A stretch of 64,000 bases of DNA, taken from Punica granatum (taxonomy: Eukaryota; Streptophyta; Magnoliopsida; Myrtales; Lythraceae). The notes beneath the pieces are model-generated. The model was not told the DNA's origin and did not search any database. It was given only the letters and a program-made list of their open reading frames with translations. The stretch spans positions 28,059,391 to 28,123,390 of the forward strand of contig NC_045129.1 in NCBI RefSeq assembly GCF_007655135.1, written 5' to 3'. Position numbers and translations under genes: made by a program. This document shows positions 46,501 to 58,529 of this stretch, one piece after another (within the stretch, counting starts at the first letter, position 1; each line of letters begins with the position of its first letter).

Positions 46501-47466
46501 GGGAATGACATTCCTTCCCGACAGTCTGTAAAGACTTGGTTGGGAAGGTGTTTCTCTATGAAGGACTTAGGCGAAGCTACCTACGTGCTAGGTATTAGGA
46601 TCTATAGAGATAGATCCAGGAGACTGCTTGGCCTAAGTCAGAGTGCATACATAGATAAAGTACTTCGGCGTTTTAGCATGCGGGATTTTAAGAAAGGGTC
46701 GCTGCCTATGTTACATGGCATAAGCCTTTCGAAGGCTCAGAATCCTTCTACTCGAGAGGAGAGGGACCGCATGAATAGGATTCCATATGCATCGGCTATT
46801 GGATCCATCATGTATGCTATGTTATGCACCCGATCTGATGTCTCGTATGCTTTGAGTATGACGAGTCGATACCAATCAGATCCAGGTGAGAAACACTGGA
46901 TCGCAATAAAGAACATCCTTAAGTACTTACGAAGGACTAAGGAGATGTTCTTGGTATATGGAGGTGAAGAAGAGCTCGTTGTAAGAGGTTACACCAATGC
47001 TAGCTTCCAGACCGATAAGGACGACAGTAGATCGCAGTCAGGGTATGTGTTCTGCCTGAATGAAGGTGCTGTAAGTTGGAAGAGTTCCAAACAGGAGACA
47101 GTAGCCGACTCTACCACAAAGGCCGAGTATATTGCTGCCTCCAACGCTGCAAAAGATGCCGTTTGGATCAAGAAGTTCGTGACAGAACTTGCTGTGGTTC
47201 CTAGCATCGTAGACCCAGTGGATCTCTATTCTGACAACAATGGAGCCATTGCGCAAGCTAAGGAACCCAGGTCTCACCAGCGATCCAAACATATACTCAG
47301 GCGCTTCCATCTCATTCGCGAGATTATCGACAGAGGAGATGTGAAGATATGCAGAATACCAACAGATGAGAATCTCGCAGATTCACTTACGAAACCTCTT
47401 GTGCAGCGCAAACACGAGGCTCACACTAGATCTATTGGCATTACACAGATGCCAAATTGGCTCTAG
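43513..47466 (+). pseudogene. Copia A gag-pol polyprotein with three stop codons
   Basis: A single frame of 1318 codons runs from ATG 43513 (context ACCATGG; an upstream in-frame ATG at 43432 is less likely) to TAG 47464-47466. Gag is followed by a zinc knuckle near residue 250 (FHCGNTGHWKQNC), protease DTGCG at 299, integrase HHCC at 434-468, and a DD35E core with Asp 495, Asp 558 and Glu 594. RT has YVDDILLI at 989, and RNase H runs from about 1160 to the end. The frame is broken only by TGA 45187-45189 (directly after the second integrase Asp), TAG 45439-45441 and TGA 45625-45627. The first Cys of the knuckle is Tyr (44257-44259), and the RNase H Asp in the GYTDASF-type motif is Asn (46996-46998). 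There are no frameshifts. The copy is inactive but very well preserved. Confidence 0.95.
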
Positions 47467-47467
47467 T

Positions 47468-47480
47468 GCAAGTGGGAGAT
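47468..47480 (+). promoter_or_regulatory. Copia A polypurine tract
   Basis: GCAAGTGGGAGAT directly precedes the 3' LTR. It is the position and composition of the plus-strand primer in plant copia elements. Confidence 0.85.
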
Positions 47481-49233
47481 TGTTGGGAATTGATGTATGC
47501 CCTAGAGGCAATCTATAATCAGTTCTGTAATATGATATCTATTTCATTATAAAACGAGGCATTTCTGTTATTGTGTAGATTGCGCTAAATATGATTTTAC
47601 ACAATAATGTCCTTGGAATAGTATGTTCAATAGGCATCAAGTGTGACTTGATTGTGAGATCCTATAATTAACCAACATTATTCCTAAATGTCCATAGTCA
47701 AAGTATTATCGTTAATTAGGACAACAATAATACGGTTAGACTAGTGTGAGTGTTGATTGATGACTAAGTCTTACAGGTCATGGATATGGAGATATTGAAT
47801 CACACCACATGTATACATTAAGAGTAATGTGTATTGGACTGACCCGCCATGAGATTGCTACATGGGTTGTTACGTGACTGTCATTAGCATATCTCAAAGT
47901 GACTATAGTGTAATGGTCTTTTGACTTGAGGTCACCATGGATTCCTACATGTAATGTCATATACTTTGATACTGTTAAACGCCACCATAACAGGTTGGTT
48001 ATAAAGATAGTTATTGGGTATGCCACAAAGCATGGAAAAGAATGTGAGTGACCAAGATAGGATTTGTCCCTCCTACGAAACGGGAGCGATATCTCACGGC
48101 CACTTGGTGGTTAAGTCTAAAACTGTATGCATACCCAAATGAGTCGATAAAACGATATCGAGCTCATTTGTTCTGATAGACTTACTTAGTAAACCAAAAA
48201 AAGAGATATTGAGCCATACAAGGATGTCATCGACCATGCCTTGGGCTCAATAGAGATATAGAGGACAATGGATTATATTACACGGTAATATAGGTTACGA
48301 GGTTCGTCGAGAAATTGGCTTTCTGATTACTTGAGTAACAGTGATGCATTGCTAGATGCCACTCACTGTTTGTAATATTGAAATAGAGATTTCGATATTA
48401 CTGTCAACGTAATTGGGAACTTACAGGGTCACACACGACGACTAAATCGACGGGATATTTTGAAACAATAAAATCGTCTAATAGAGATTAGATGATTTAT
48501 GGTGCGACCGATTAATCGGATATTTAATGAGATTAAATTTGTCGATTAATTATATTCGATTTATTAGATTAAATGGATCGCATTGATACACGATACAATG
48601 TGTATGTATGTAATATATATAGAGATATATAAATCCGCGAAATTTTGGATTTCGTCACCGCTCTTTCTCATATTAAAGGGGGCAATGCATAAAATGTATG
48701 GCGGGCTATATATATATATATATATATTTATATTTTATGCATTTGTGCTGCGAGCATATAAGTATATATATATATATATATATACATACTCTATTGGGTT
48801 TTTAACTCCTTCCGTCCCACACCGGTCAAAGGTTAAAATCTTTCCTCCCCAAAGCCTTATATATATGTATACATATATACAATTGAGTTTTAAGAGTTAG
48901 CATATATGTGTACGTGCTATTGCATTTGGAAATTTAATTTGAATTGTTCAAATTGAATTAATCCAATTAGTCTAATAAATTTCGGGTGTCGCACCGGTGT
49001 TTCCTTTGAGTATTGGCCGCTAGCATCGCCGATCTCGAAGACTCGTCGACAAAGTCAGTGTGGATACTGGTAGAGACGTCACGCGTGGGACGCTCGGTTG
49101 ACAATTTTAAATATTTCAGGTATGCTTTTATTTACTCTTGTTCTTCTAGTAGGTCTTGGGATTAGTTTCACGGGTAGAAAATTTTTTGAATTTTTGTTCT
49201 TTTTCGCTTCCGTTGCGCCCCGTGAAACTAGCA
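47481..49233 (+). repeat. Copia A 3' LTR
   Basis: 1753 bp, collinear with the 5' LTR. Most differences from it are transitions. Confidence 0.97.
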
Positions 49234-49314
49234 GATCCTCGATCCGATCCTACAATCCTCGATCTCATGACTCTCTTTCAATCCTAGATAGGATCGCGAT
49301 CGTGACAACCTTTG

Positions 49315-50182
49315 TCTCATAAAAAAAATGAAAAACACAAAACAAGATAATGCCCTTAAAAAAGGAGAGCGTAAATTGGGTAAAAGGGTATAATTTGTTT
49401 GAAACTCTAGAGTTCAAGTCACATCGAAAATTATATAGGAAAATACTCTTTTTGGGCCACATACATGACTTGTGATCGGATTGACCTGTTTCGTAAACTT
49501 ACAGAATGTTCAAGTGAATTGTAAATTTATCAAAAGAAACCTAGACAACCCATTAGGGGAAAAAAAATAGAGGAGTGTAGTGACTTTCCTCAATTTGAAA
49601 CAAAAAAGTCAGGGATTCAACTCTCTCCAATTGGAGTTTTCGTTCTACTTTATTTTCTTCCTCACAGTGGAAGCTTCCAGACCTGATTATCTGTATAGGT
49701 GCAAGAAAATCCTCTTCTGGTTTTATATAAAACTATGGTCTAATGAATCTATAATTTTACCATAATACTGTAAATAAGAAAATTGAAATTGTCATTCAAG
49801 TAGAAGTCCTAAAATTATCATAAATTAAAATTTAATTTCATATAAGGACTCATCCATTAACTAATTAAGTTAGAAATCTATATCTATAATATTATATATG
49901 GCAAATAGACAACAGTGGTACAGGTAGTACTATTGCATTGTAGAAAGAAAAATCATATCATATTGCAGAGGAAAGAGTGAGGAGAAAAATTACTTTCGAA
50001 AATAAATTGTAGGGAAAAAGCATATACATGCAAATTGACCAATGAATATATATCATGGCACCTTTTTCGGCGAACGATATATTATTGTACTTTTTATTCG
50101 CTGGACAACGAAATACTATTGTACTTTTACATTAAAATTTTCTTCTTCCTACGCATGAAAAAAGAAAATCGGTACACATCTA
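49315..50182. other. No gene recognised
   Basis: AT-rich DNA with short frames only. Confidence 0.4.
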
Positions 50183-50960
50183 TAAATAATGGATTAATGA
50201 CCAAAAAAAATTTTTGATCCTTTTTAATTTTGGCACGAACTTTATTTTTTGACAAAAAAGCATGAACTTTGATTTTCTTGTCAAGTTAAGTATTTGTGCC
50301 ATTTTCCATCATTTCGCTGACTTGGCTGAAAGTGGTGTCTACACAGAAAATAGTGTAATGTCACTTCGGCAAAAAAATTTAAAAAAAATTAAGAGAAAAA
50401 AGTGAGAAAGACATTGATTGGAGAAATGGCGAACCGCCGCCCCTGATTGGAGTCGTCGAGGACCCTAGAGGTCATCGACAAACCTAATTAAGGGAGTGGT
50501 AGACCGATGGAATCGAGAGAATTCTCAAATTGGGGATTCTCCCTATTTCAGCTAGTGAGGCCTCAATCTCGGCCACCACCCTTGGGGATTCTCTTGAGGG
50601 TAGGGCTTTGATCCCAGTTAACACCCCCCGAGTGAGGTAGTCAAAACCCTTCGAGGTCACCGACGGCCCCAATCGAGGTTACTATGGCTAGCAGGGGTCT
50701 TCACCCTTTTTTCAATCAAAACATTTCTCTCTTTTTTTCTTTAAAATTTTTATTATTTTTGCTAATATGATGTGACCCTGTTTGACACGTAGTCACCATT
50801 TTCCGCCATGACAGCAAAATTGAAGAAAAATGACGCAGATGTCTAACTTGACAAAAAAAATCAAAGTTCATTCTTTTTTGGCCAAAAAATAAAATTCGTG
50901 CTAAAATAGAAAAAATGGTAAAAGTTTATGTATTTTTTTGTCATTAACCGTAAATAATGG
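50183..50960. mobile_element. MULE-type MITE, 758 bp, 10-bp target duplication
   Basis: The element 50193-50950 is flanked by TAAATAATGG on both sides (50183-50192, 50951-50960). Inverted ends of about 110 bp begin ATTAATGACCAAAAAAA and CGGTTAATGACAAAAAAA and share CACGAA.TTTATTTTTTG, ATGAACTTTGATTTT and TTGTCAAGTTA. The centre (about 50410-50700) is GC-richer, with repeated GAGGTC.TCGA motifs, and encodes nothing recognisable. Confidence 0.85.
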
Positions 50961-51107
50961 GCACTGCTATTTGTGCTAACCAAATCTATGCTAACCAAAT
51001 CTGCCGAAAATTACTGCTACAAGACATAGTGGCATGTTTGTAATTTCCCAATAAAAGATGGGTAATATATATTCACGAGGGATTCCGCATCCTTTGATTC
51101 GAAGAAA

Positions 51108-51200
51108 AAAGTATTTTCCATAAATAATCTACCGAAAATAAAAGTATTTTCCATAAATAATCTACCGAAAATAAAAGTATTTTCCATAAATAATTAGTCA
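51108..51200. repeat. Tandem repeat, 37 bp x about 2.5
   Basis: Units with AAGTATTTTCCATAAATAAT followed by CTACCGAAAATAA start near 51109, 51146 and 51176. The last unit is incomplete. Confidence 0.8.
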
Positions 51201-51765
51201 ATAGCGACAACAACTGCAGGTTAGATGAGTGTAATCTATCAAGAAAATATTTTTATTTTTAATGAAATTTCTAATATTCACTCAAGATTTTCAAAACAAT
51301 AATTTGTGGAGGCATTTGAAGCAATACCATAATCTTTATTTTGTTTATTGTACTAAAAGATGTGTTTGATGTCCATTATTGCACGTGTAAATATTTTGAC
51401 TAAAATAGTGATAATAATCACAGGCTTGTCACTCAAAAGTGTTAATTTCTAATGAAATTATTGGGCTTTACATACAAATTCTATATCTTCCAATTGTACA
51501 ATCAATGTGGGATTCACGAGGCTTAACAACACTCTCACCCCATTCCTCCCAAGGACTTGGGCTCGTGGGTGGCCTCCAGAACTCCTACCCGCGATCCCGC
51601 ATGGTTGTAGGCGAAGATCAACGATGATATCATATGTAACAAGATGTTGCCAACAATTTTGTTTGATGACACTATACAGGTATTAGAGCAACCAGCGTCT
51701 TTCGGTGTGTTCATACGAGTTCATTTCAGCGAAAATCCCCATCGGCGAGCTCCCCCTCCAGTTAC

Positions 51766-51768
<3 letters not shown>

Positions 51769-51801
<33 letters not shown>
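51769..51801. repeat. (TA)n microsatellite
   Basis: About 16 TA units. Confidence 0.9.
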
Positions 51802-51805
<4 letters not shown>

Positions 51806-51944
51806 GTCATTTTTTCTTTTCATCTTTCCAATTTGAATATTTTCTTTTCACATCATTAAGCCCTTTTTAACGAAAAGTAAACGGAAGGACTGAGTTGATA
51901 GACGAAATTCACCTTTAAGGACAATTTTGATGGCTAAGCTTTCA

Positions 51945-52388
51945 TTGATGACGAAAATGATAGTTTACTCTAAAAATGAAATATTGAAATAGTAAAAAAA
52001 AGGTTGTAATATAGTAGTGCATGTTCTCGCTTATCAACAAAGATGTTGTAAGTTGAAATTTAATGATGAGGCTACTCATATCTTTTAATTAGCTATTAGA
52101 ATTCTATCTAGTAGTACTAAACTCATGAATCACCATTGTAAAAAGATATATATTCATATATATATATTGATGACGAAAATGATAGTTTACTCTAAAAATG
52201 AAATATTGAAATAGTAAAAAAAAGGTTGTAATATAGTAGTGCATGTCCTCGCTTATCAACAAAGATGTTGTAAGTTGAAATTTAATGATGAGGCTACTCA
52301 TATCTTTTAATTAGCTATTAGAATTCTATCTAGTAGTACTAAACTCATGAATCACCATTGTAAAAAGATATATATTCATATATATAGT
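51945..52388. repeat. Recent tandem duplication, 222 bp x 2
   Basis: TTGATGACGAAAATGATAGT begins at 51945 and at 52167. The copies are nearly identical (I saw one substitution, TGTTCTC against TGTCCTC, and a short end difference), so the duplication is recent. Confidence 0.93.
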
Positions 52389-52389
52389 G

Positions 52390-53553
52390 AAATATAAGAG
52401 TCCCATTTTAATAACTCTCAACTCTCTAAATTCTCTCGAGTTTTATTATTTTAATCTCATGAAATTATGCCAAAACCTAGTAGCCTAATCGCCGTATTTG
52501 CTCCCCCGAGCATTGCATTTGCCACCGCCTCCTCGGTGATCCTCTCTTCTTGTTGGCTAGGCTACCCCCTCCTCCTCTCGCCGAAGACCCTCACCTCCTT
52601 TAGTCGATATTGTTATCAAACCACAACATGCAAGGATGCTTTGATTGAAGCTACAGAGACTTTGCTCAAAACCACTGTTCTTCAAATCGAAGCACGGGAC
52701 GCTTCGATCGAAGCGTTGTTGCTTTGATCGAAGCTTCATGGGCTGCAACAATAACGGTCTTGTCCTATGCTCCACTCCTAGTTATCTTTCCAGCTTGAAA
52801 ATAATATTTTATATGATATATATTATGAATTTTTTTCTGTAAAGGTTATTGTCACGCTTCATAAATTTCACATTTGAGTGACGAGCTCGTGGTTGTTTAT
52901 ATGGTTTTGGAGCCGACTTTAGCCCACAATCATGCGAGATTGCGAGTAGATGTTCTGGGGGCTACCAACGAGCTCGAATTCGTGGGAGTTATGTTCTAGA
53001 CCCTGGCTCAAAAGCCCAACAAGGATGTTGAGGCTAAAAGGGGAGTCTGTCATGCCTCATTCGGCCCGTAATTGTTACAAGTTTACTCTTATTTTTACAC
53101 GTTACTAAATGAAAGGTCCGTATGTACGTTCGTTGGTGGTTGGAGAAATATTGAAAAGACCAGACCACTTTCGTCGGGTTAAAGTTTCTTTTAGCAAAGG
53201 ACATTTACCAATACAAAAGGAAAGAAGGACAAGACTATAGATATATCTCAATAAAGTGGAATTTCAAGTGGACAGTTACTGATACAAAGGGCAATATTTC
53301 TTCTCTAAATAATTACATCACTTTGGTTTTTTGACAATTACGAATATCAGTTGTTGCAAACATCAAGTCAATATCTGTATTTCAAAATTTCGTTGTCAAA
53401 CATAGCTAATCAGACTTCACGTGATAGGTGTTACTTATATATTGGCAATCTAACTTTCATTAGTTGCTAGTAATCCTAATGTTAAACTATGCAACCACCA
53501 AGTGCATTGAAAGTTGATAAATTGCATTGTTGACGAGATAATCTAAATTAATG
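52390..53553. other. No gene recognised
   Basis: Contains an 86-residue open frame (52467-52727) without a known motif. A palindrome GCTTCGATCGAAGC (about 52700-52715) is followed by a partial second copy. The inverted partner of 40175-40203 is at 53356-53384. Confidence 0.4.
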
Positions 53554-56500
53554 ATGGCTGTGCGCACCCGAATTTCATTTCGTCGGGGCACGCGTGCGCA
53601 CGCCTATGTAACGCGGCTTGGGAGTGTCCACCTTCCTGGGGACTTACGACCCGAAAAGGTCGAGGGCCAGCAAGTTACCCGGGTCTAGGGGTACGGGGTA
53701 CACCTAATTGCTAAGGCATATGGTCTGCGAAACCCGAGGTTCTAAATTCGGGGGCTCTGTTACATGCGAGCCTATATCTCGCATGCCCTATCGGTACTCT
53801 AACTTGTCTAGGCTTGCCATTTTAATTTAATTACCGTTTAATTAAGTTCCGCTCATCTTACGCGTTTTGACACCGTAAATTCGAATGAACACTCCGACCT
53901 TCCACTCTCCGACCGGGATTCTTACATGAATAAATGTACAACATAAATCCTTACATTGTCCTTTCAAATAAGTAAAAATACAAATTACGACAACTGAATC
54001 CCGATCGAATCGCGTTCGGTTATTATTCCACTCGTGCTCACCGTGTGATTTGAAAAGACCGAAATTGAAATTAAGATGCGCGCTTAGTGTTAGGGGAATT
54101 GGACCCCGTGATCTACGATTGGGCGTTGGACCCCCTATGAATCGTGCCCTAAAGGATCGGGCTCGATCCGTATAACAAAAAAGCACGAGAATGTTAACAA
54201 GCGGACATAAATAAAACAAACAATGGGGTTTTGTGGGTTGCTTTTAGAATTGTTCTATGTTATGACACTACGGTTGTTACTGGTTATTATCGAATATTGA
54301 TTCCGCCTGTACATCCTATAACCTAGTGCCTATCCCGCTATTGCCCATTTTTGTCTTAGCCAAGTACACAATTAGTCCGGTATTTGTATTTTGAGCCAAT
54401 CCACCCGAACTAACTACCCGAGACTATGCTAGAATAACAAAAACTCATCGATCGGATAGAGCGGGCTATGCAGATGAAGCTGCGCCTAGACAGGTAGCCC
54501 ATTCCTACCCTGATACTGTAGTGTTTCTCTTATTCTAACCCTAGGGGTGTCGCTAAGTTGCAAATAGACGATTTTGCCCTTGAGGTAAAAATTATTTTTT
54601 GGGAAAGAGAGATTACGCGGTGCGGACCACTTCGGCTTGTGACCAGCGCTAACCGATCCCTTGGACCTTTCAGGATTGTCAAAAACCCTAAGAGAGCCAA
54701 AGGATCGGTTAATCTATCCGGAAGTGATCTAAGAAAAACTTCCATGTCCCGACCTGAGTTTCCTAAAATCAGGTGAGGCCTCGAGTCAAGACGCGCAAGT
54801 CTTTCATAGACATCCATGTCACATCGAGCCACGTGTCTCGATTTTGATAAAATTTGCAAGTCTTGAAAAGGGCAACAACGCATGTTTGCAACCTATCGAC
54901 GCATATTACCGGTTTATTACCAATTCGTACAAAATTATTAGGGCCAAGTGAATTAATTAATCGCATAAACGTCCAATTACCCCGTTAGTGAAATTATTGA
55001 TTAAATTAATTAATGTTTTGCCAAATGCTCTAAATATTCGGGTTTCAGACCGTCGAGCCGATCATCGATGGACCGTCCGATGCGAATCCTAATTCCCGAC
55101 CACCTTAGGATTTAAAAATTAATTTTAGGTTGAGTTGCAGGATTAATCCGATTCATGTGAGGTTTCGATTAAAACGAGAATAAAGCATTTAAGCACGGAT
55201 CAAGAGTATATTACCACATCAAGCACGAGGAACATACAAATTTACATAACCGGTGCCGCCATGATCATGATAAACACATACAAACATACACATAAACATA
55301 ATATCAACGAAATCGATAAAACAGCACCGATTCATGGAAGCGAAAAATCATGCAAAGCACACACGTTGTCATGCCGAATACATATAATTACAGGAATAAA
55401 ATATTTAAATAGGGCACATACGTTGTCGGTCAGTGATCCAAGTAGGAAAGGGCTGGATATCTTAAAAATGTCTAGGGACTTATTTGAATAATTTTAAAAG
55501 AACAGGGACTGATTTAAAAATTCGGATAAAGTTTCGGGGACTGATTTGAAAATTCTAAAAAATTGGGGACTGTGTAAGAATTACTGAAAATATCCCCAGG
55601 ACTCCTTTGGAATGAATCTGAAAGTCCGGGCTGATCTGAAAAATAAAAATGCCCCAAGGACTGAATTGAAACGACACGAAAAGTTCCTGAACCGATTTTA
55701 GAAAATTCTGAAAATTTCGAGGACCGATCTGGAAGTATCGAAATGACCGGGACTTGAACGGAAATAATTTAAAATTCAGGGCTGATCTGAAAAAGGCGAA
55801 AATACCCCGGGACTAAATTGAAACAACTTGAAAAGTTTCTTGGGATGCTTGAAAAATTCTGGAGATTTCAAGGACTGATCTGGGAATATTAAAATGGCCG
55901 GGACCTGACTGAAAATAATTTTAAAATTTGGGGCGGATCTGAAAAAATAAGAAATGCATCCTCTGGACTGAAATGAGACAAAATGAAAAGTTTGTAAAAA
56001 CGAGTTTGCGACAAATCCGATCACCCACACGACCCAATAACGCTCATTTCACATCATATTCATCCAAACAAGCATAAACATTCAGAAATGGAGCCCTAAA
56101 CATGCCACTAAGTCGAGAATTTACCTAGTTCGGGAAATTGAGGGGTGATTCTGTAAATAAAAAAAAATTAAAAAATAAAAATTTCGCCGAATATTGGGCT
56201 ACTGAGGGAGGATTGGGGCGAGTGGGCCTGCTGGGAGTTGGGCTGGGCCGAGTGGAGTTGGCTGTTGCTGGGCCGGGCTGGATGGATACCGCTGGGCCGG
56301 GCCGGGCCGGATGATTGGGCTGGGCCGTTGCTGGACTGGGTCGAACTGTTGGACCGTACGGACTGCTGGGCTGGGTCGGCGCGATCGGCCCTGGTCGCTA
56401 CGGGCGTTCCCTGTATGATCCAAAAAAGAAACCGACCCGATTAATGTCGGAATGGGAACCGAGGGGGAGAGGCGAGCTGAGGGAGCCCGGAGATGGGCGA

Positions 56501-57534
56501 ATCGGCCGAGCTAAGGGTTCGCTGGGCTGAGGGACGAGCTGGGAATTTCCGGTCGTGAGAGTGAGCTGGACCGTGGGCGAGCTGTGGTTTCGGGCGTGAG
56601 TTGGGGGTTCCGGAAGTTCGAGCTTCGGGTTTCCCTTTCTTTTTTCCGTAAGCTGCCGTTCTTCCTCTTTAAAAAAACAAGCTGCCGAGAGAGAGAGAGG
56701 ATCCGAGCTGAGGGGTTCGAGTCCGGGAGCTGAGGGCGGATCATCCGAACGAGCTGAGGGAAAGAGTCGGTGAGCTAAGGATTTTTTTCGTTTGTGAGCT
56801 CTGAGAGTCTTTTTTTTTTGTCCGTGAGCTGCGGGTTTTTTTTTTGTTCGTAAAAGAGCCGAGAGAGAGAGATAGAGAGAGAGAGATCGCGTGTCCGGAA
56901 CCGTTGGCGTGTCGGGCGACGTTGCGTGTGCAGAGGAATTGGCGTGTGCAGCGGCGGGTCAGGAGAAGCGGCGGGCTTGGGTCGGATCGTCTCTGTCAGG
57001 AGGAAGGGCAGCCGAAGAAGAAAAAAGAAAAAAAGAAAAGAAGAGGAAAGCTGAAAGGAAAGGGAAAGCTAAAAGGAAGAAGAAGAACAGGGGGCGGTCA
57101 GAAGTCAGCAGTCTGACTTCTGACCGAAATTAACTTCTTTTCTTTTCTTTTTTTTTCTTTTTTTTTTCGAATTCGACGCGCGTACAAATTGAAAAATTTT
57201 GTCTTCTTGATCAGACGTCGGAAAAATAATTCGAGACCATCGTCGTGCTCAGAAAAATTAGTTGATCAATATTATGCAATAAAATTATTTTCAATCTCGA
57301 ATTTTGTCCCGGATTTTAAAAATTGACGTCGATGTACGCGAAAATTCGAAAACGTCTCAAATGATATTATTTTTGAAAAAATCATTAAATTGGTGTAAAA
57401 TTAGGAAAATTTGCTATTTTCAAAAAAATCGTGAATACTCGAGTAATTAATTAGAAATACTTCCCTCACGGGTGGCAAAATGACGAATTCGCCCCTCTGG
57501 AGCCGGTGGACCAAAATTGGGTGTTGACAATGGC
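53554..57534 (+). mobile_element. X3: 4.0-kb TG...CA LTR-like element without genes
   Basis: The element is 53559-57529, flanked by ATGGC on both sides (53554-53558, 57530-57534). It starts TGTGCGCACCCGAATTTCAT and ends TTGGGTGTTGACA. It is collinear with X2, including the hairpin insert (54427-54536), the repeat field (55465-55985), the GGGCCG-rich block (56200-56400) and the GA/purine tract (56860-57100). It lacks about 45 bp that X2 has near its start (around 53645). No conserved protein, primer-binding site or inner LTR was seen. Confidence 0.82.
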
Positions 57535-57571
57535 AATAATGGATGCCTGAATGATATTTTTTTTATAGTAA

Positions 57572-58529
57572 GGGGCCATTTGGTTCGCGGATTGTTAAAT
57601 CATAGGAAAAGTTAGATTGCAGGGAAAGTAAGTCAGGAAATGTCATATTACAAGAATTATGATATTATCGTATTTGGTAAGTTATTATGTATTTGCGAAA
57701 ATATAAGATAATGTGAGATTGTTACGTTTGATATATTAAATTAATCAATGGAAAAGTAAAGTAATTTTACAAATATACCCCTATTTGTACGGTTATTATG
57801 CCAAAAATTTATTTTTATTGTTATTTTTATTTTAAATATATGTATATATAAATATTTGTTATATGTTATATGTTTATATTAATATTTATATAAATATATG
57901 TATAAAATATTTTAACAAAAAATATTTATAAATATAAATATATTATATATAAAGAAAATATATTATATTTACCCAAATTAAATATACAAATATATAAATA
58001 AATATAATATACAAATATATAATATATAATATATAATATATAATAAAAAATACACCTACATATTTGGTTAATTATGTGAAAATTCAAGTTTTTTTTACAG
58101 GTAAATTTTAGTTTATTTAGTAGACGTACGTAATACACATAATATATATATACATACATACATTCTATTATATAAAGTAAAAAAAGCAAAATTCTTACCT
58201 GAAAGTAAAAAAAAAAAAAAAAGAAATTGAATCAAAAATTTTCATCTTCCCCTCATGAAACAAGCGAAGGGTTTTTAAAAGATTTGTTAATAAACTCAAA
58301 AAAAAAAAAAGATTACCCCTATTCCAGAGTCCGTAATCTGAGATATACCATCTTGACTGGTGGTATTCTCAGATTACGCCTTGGGAGGGAATTTGTATTG
58401 GCCCGTCGAAGCCCGGGAATCTCAAATGGACTTCGAATTCCCTCCACTTTCCTGCCAAACCCAAGAAAGTTTGCCGATTCTAGGCCGGAATCTCATATTC
58501 CGTCCTAGAATCGGTGAACCAAACAACCC
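57572..58529. mobile_element. Non-autonomous DNA transposon, about 960 bp
   Basis: Inverted ends GGGGCCATTTGGTTCGCGGA and, in reverse complement, GGGTTGTTTGGTTCACCGAT match at most of 20 positions. The left part is AT-rich. The right part has TCTGAGATATACCATC and GGTATTCTCAGA, a local inverted repeat. No transposase was seen and the target duplication is unclear. Confidence 0.55.

Larger units (their letters stand above)
41047..49238 (+). mobile_element. Copia A: complete Ty1/copia LTR retrotransposon
   Basis: The element 41052-49233 (8182 bp) is flanked by GATCC at 41047-41051 and 49234-49238. It has LTRs of 1759 and 1753 bp starting TGTTGGG and ending ACTAGCA, a tRNA-Met-type primer-binding site, a single-frame gag-pol and a purine-rich tract before the 3' LTR. 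In the first 890 or so aligned LTR bases I count about 23 differences (roughly 2.5 percent), so it is younger than copia B but not brand new. Domain order is gag, protease, integrase, RT, RNase H, as expected for copia. Confidence 0.97.
40485..49314. mobile_element. Possible hAT-like element interrupted by copia A
   Basis: The left end CAAAGTTGTCAGGATTTCGA (40485) and the reverse complement of the right end (49314: CAAAGGTTGTCACGATCGCG) share a TTGTCA.GAT core, and both are followed by GGATCTTA/GGATC-rich DNA. Removing copia A would leave about 0.65 kb. A frame at about 40643-40784 ending DDYVGVHGNDLHDDFHDV could be an acidic transposase C-terminus, but that is a guess. No 8-bp target duplication was found. 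Confidence 0.35.
50961..51943. other. Non-coding, with small repeats
   Basis: No gene. It contains the 37-bp tandem repeat and the TA microsatellite listed separately. The stretch at about 51500-51610 (CAATGTGGGATTCACGAGGC and onward) resembles a decayed element tail. Confidence 0.4.

Noticed and set aside
45763..47466. Separate RT gene
   Set aside because: It is the continuation of the same gag-pol frame after stop codons, not an independent gene.
52467..52727. 86-residue open frame
   Set aside because: No recognisable domain, no splice or promoter context, and part of it is a GCTTCGATCGAAGC palindrome.
57840..58190. AT-only palindromic stretch as a replication origin or matrix attachment site
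   Set aside because: It is only AT-rich microsatellite-like DNA inside a transposon; nothing specific supports such a role.
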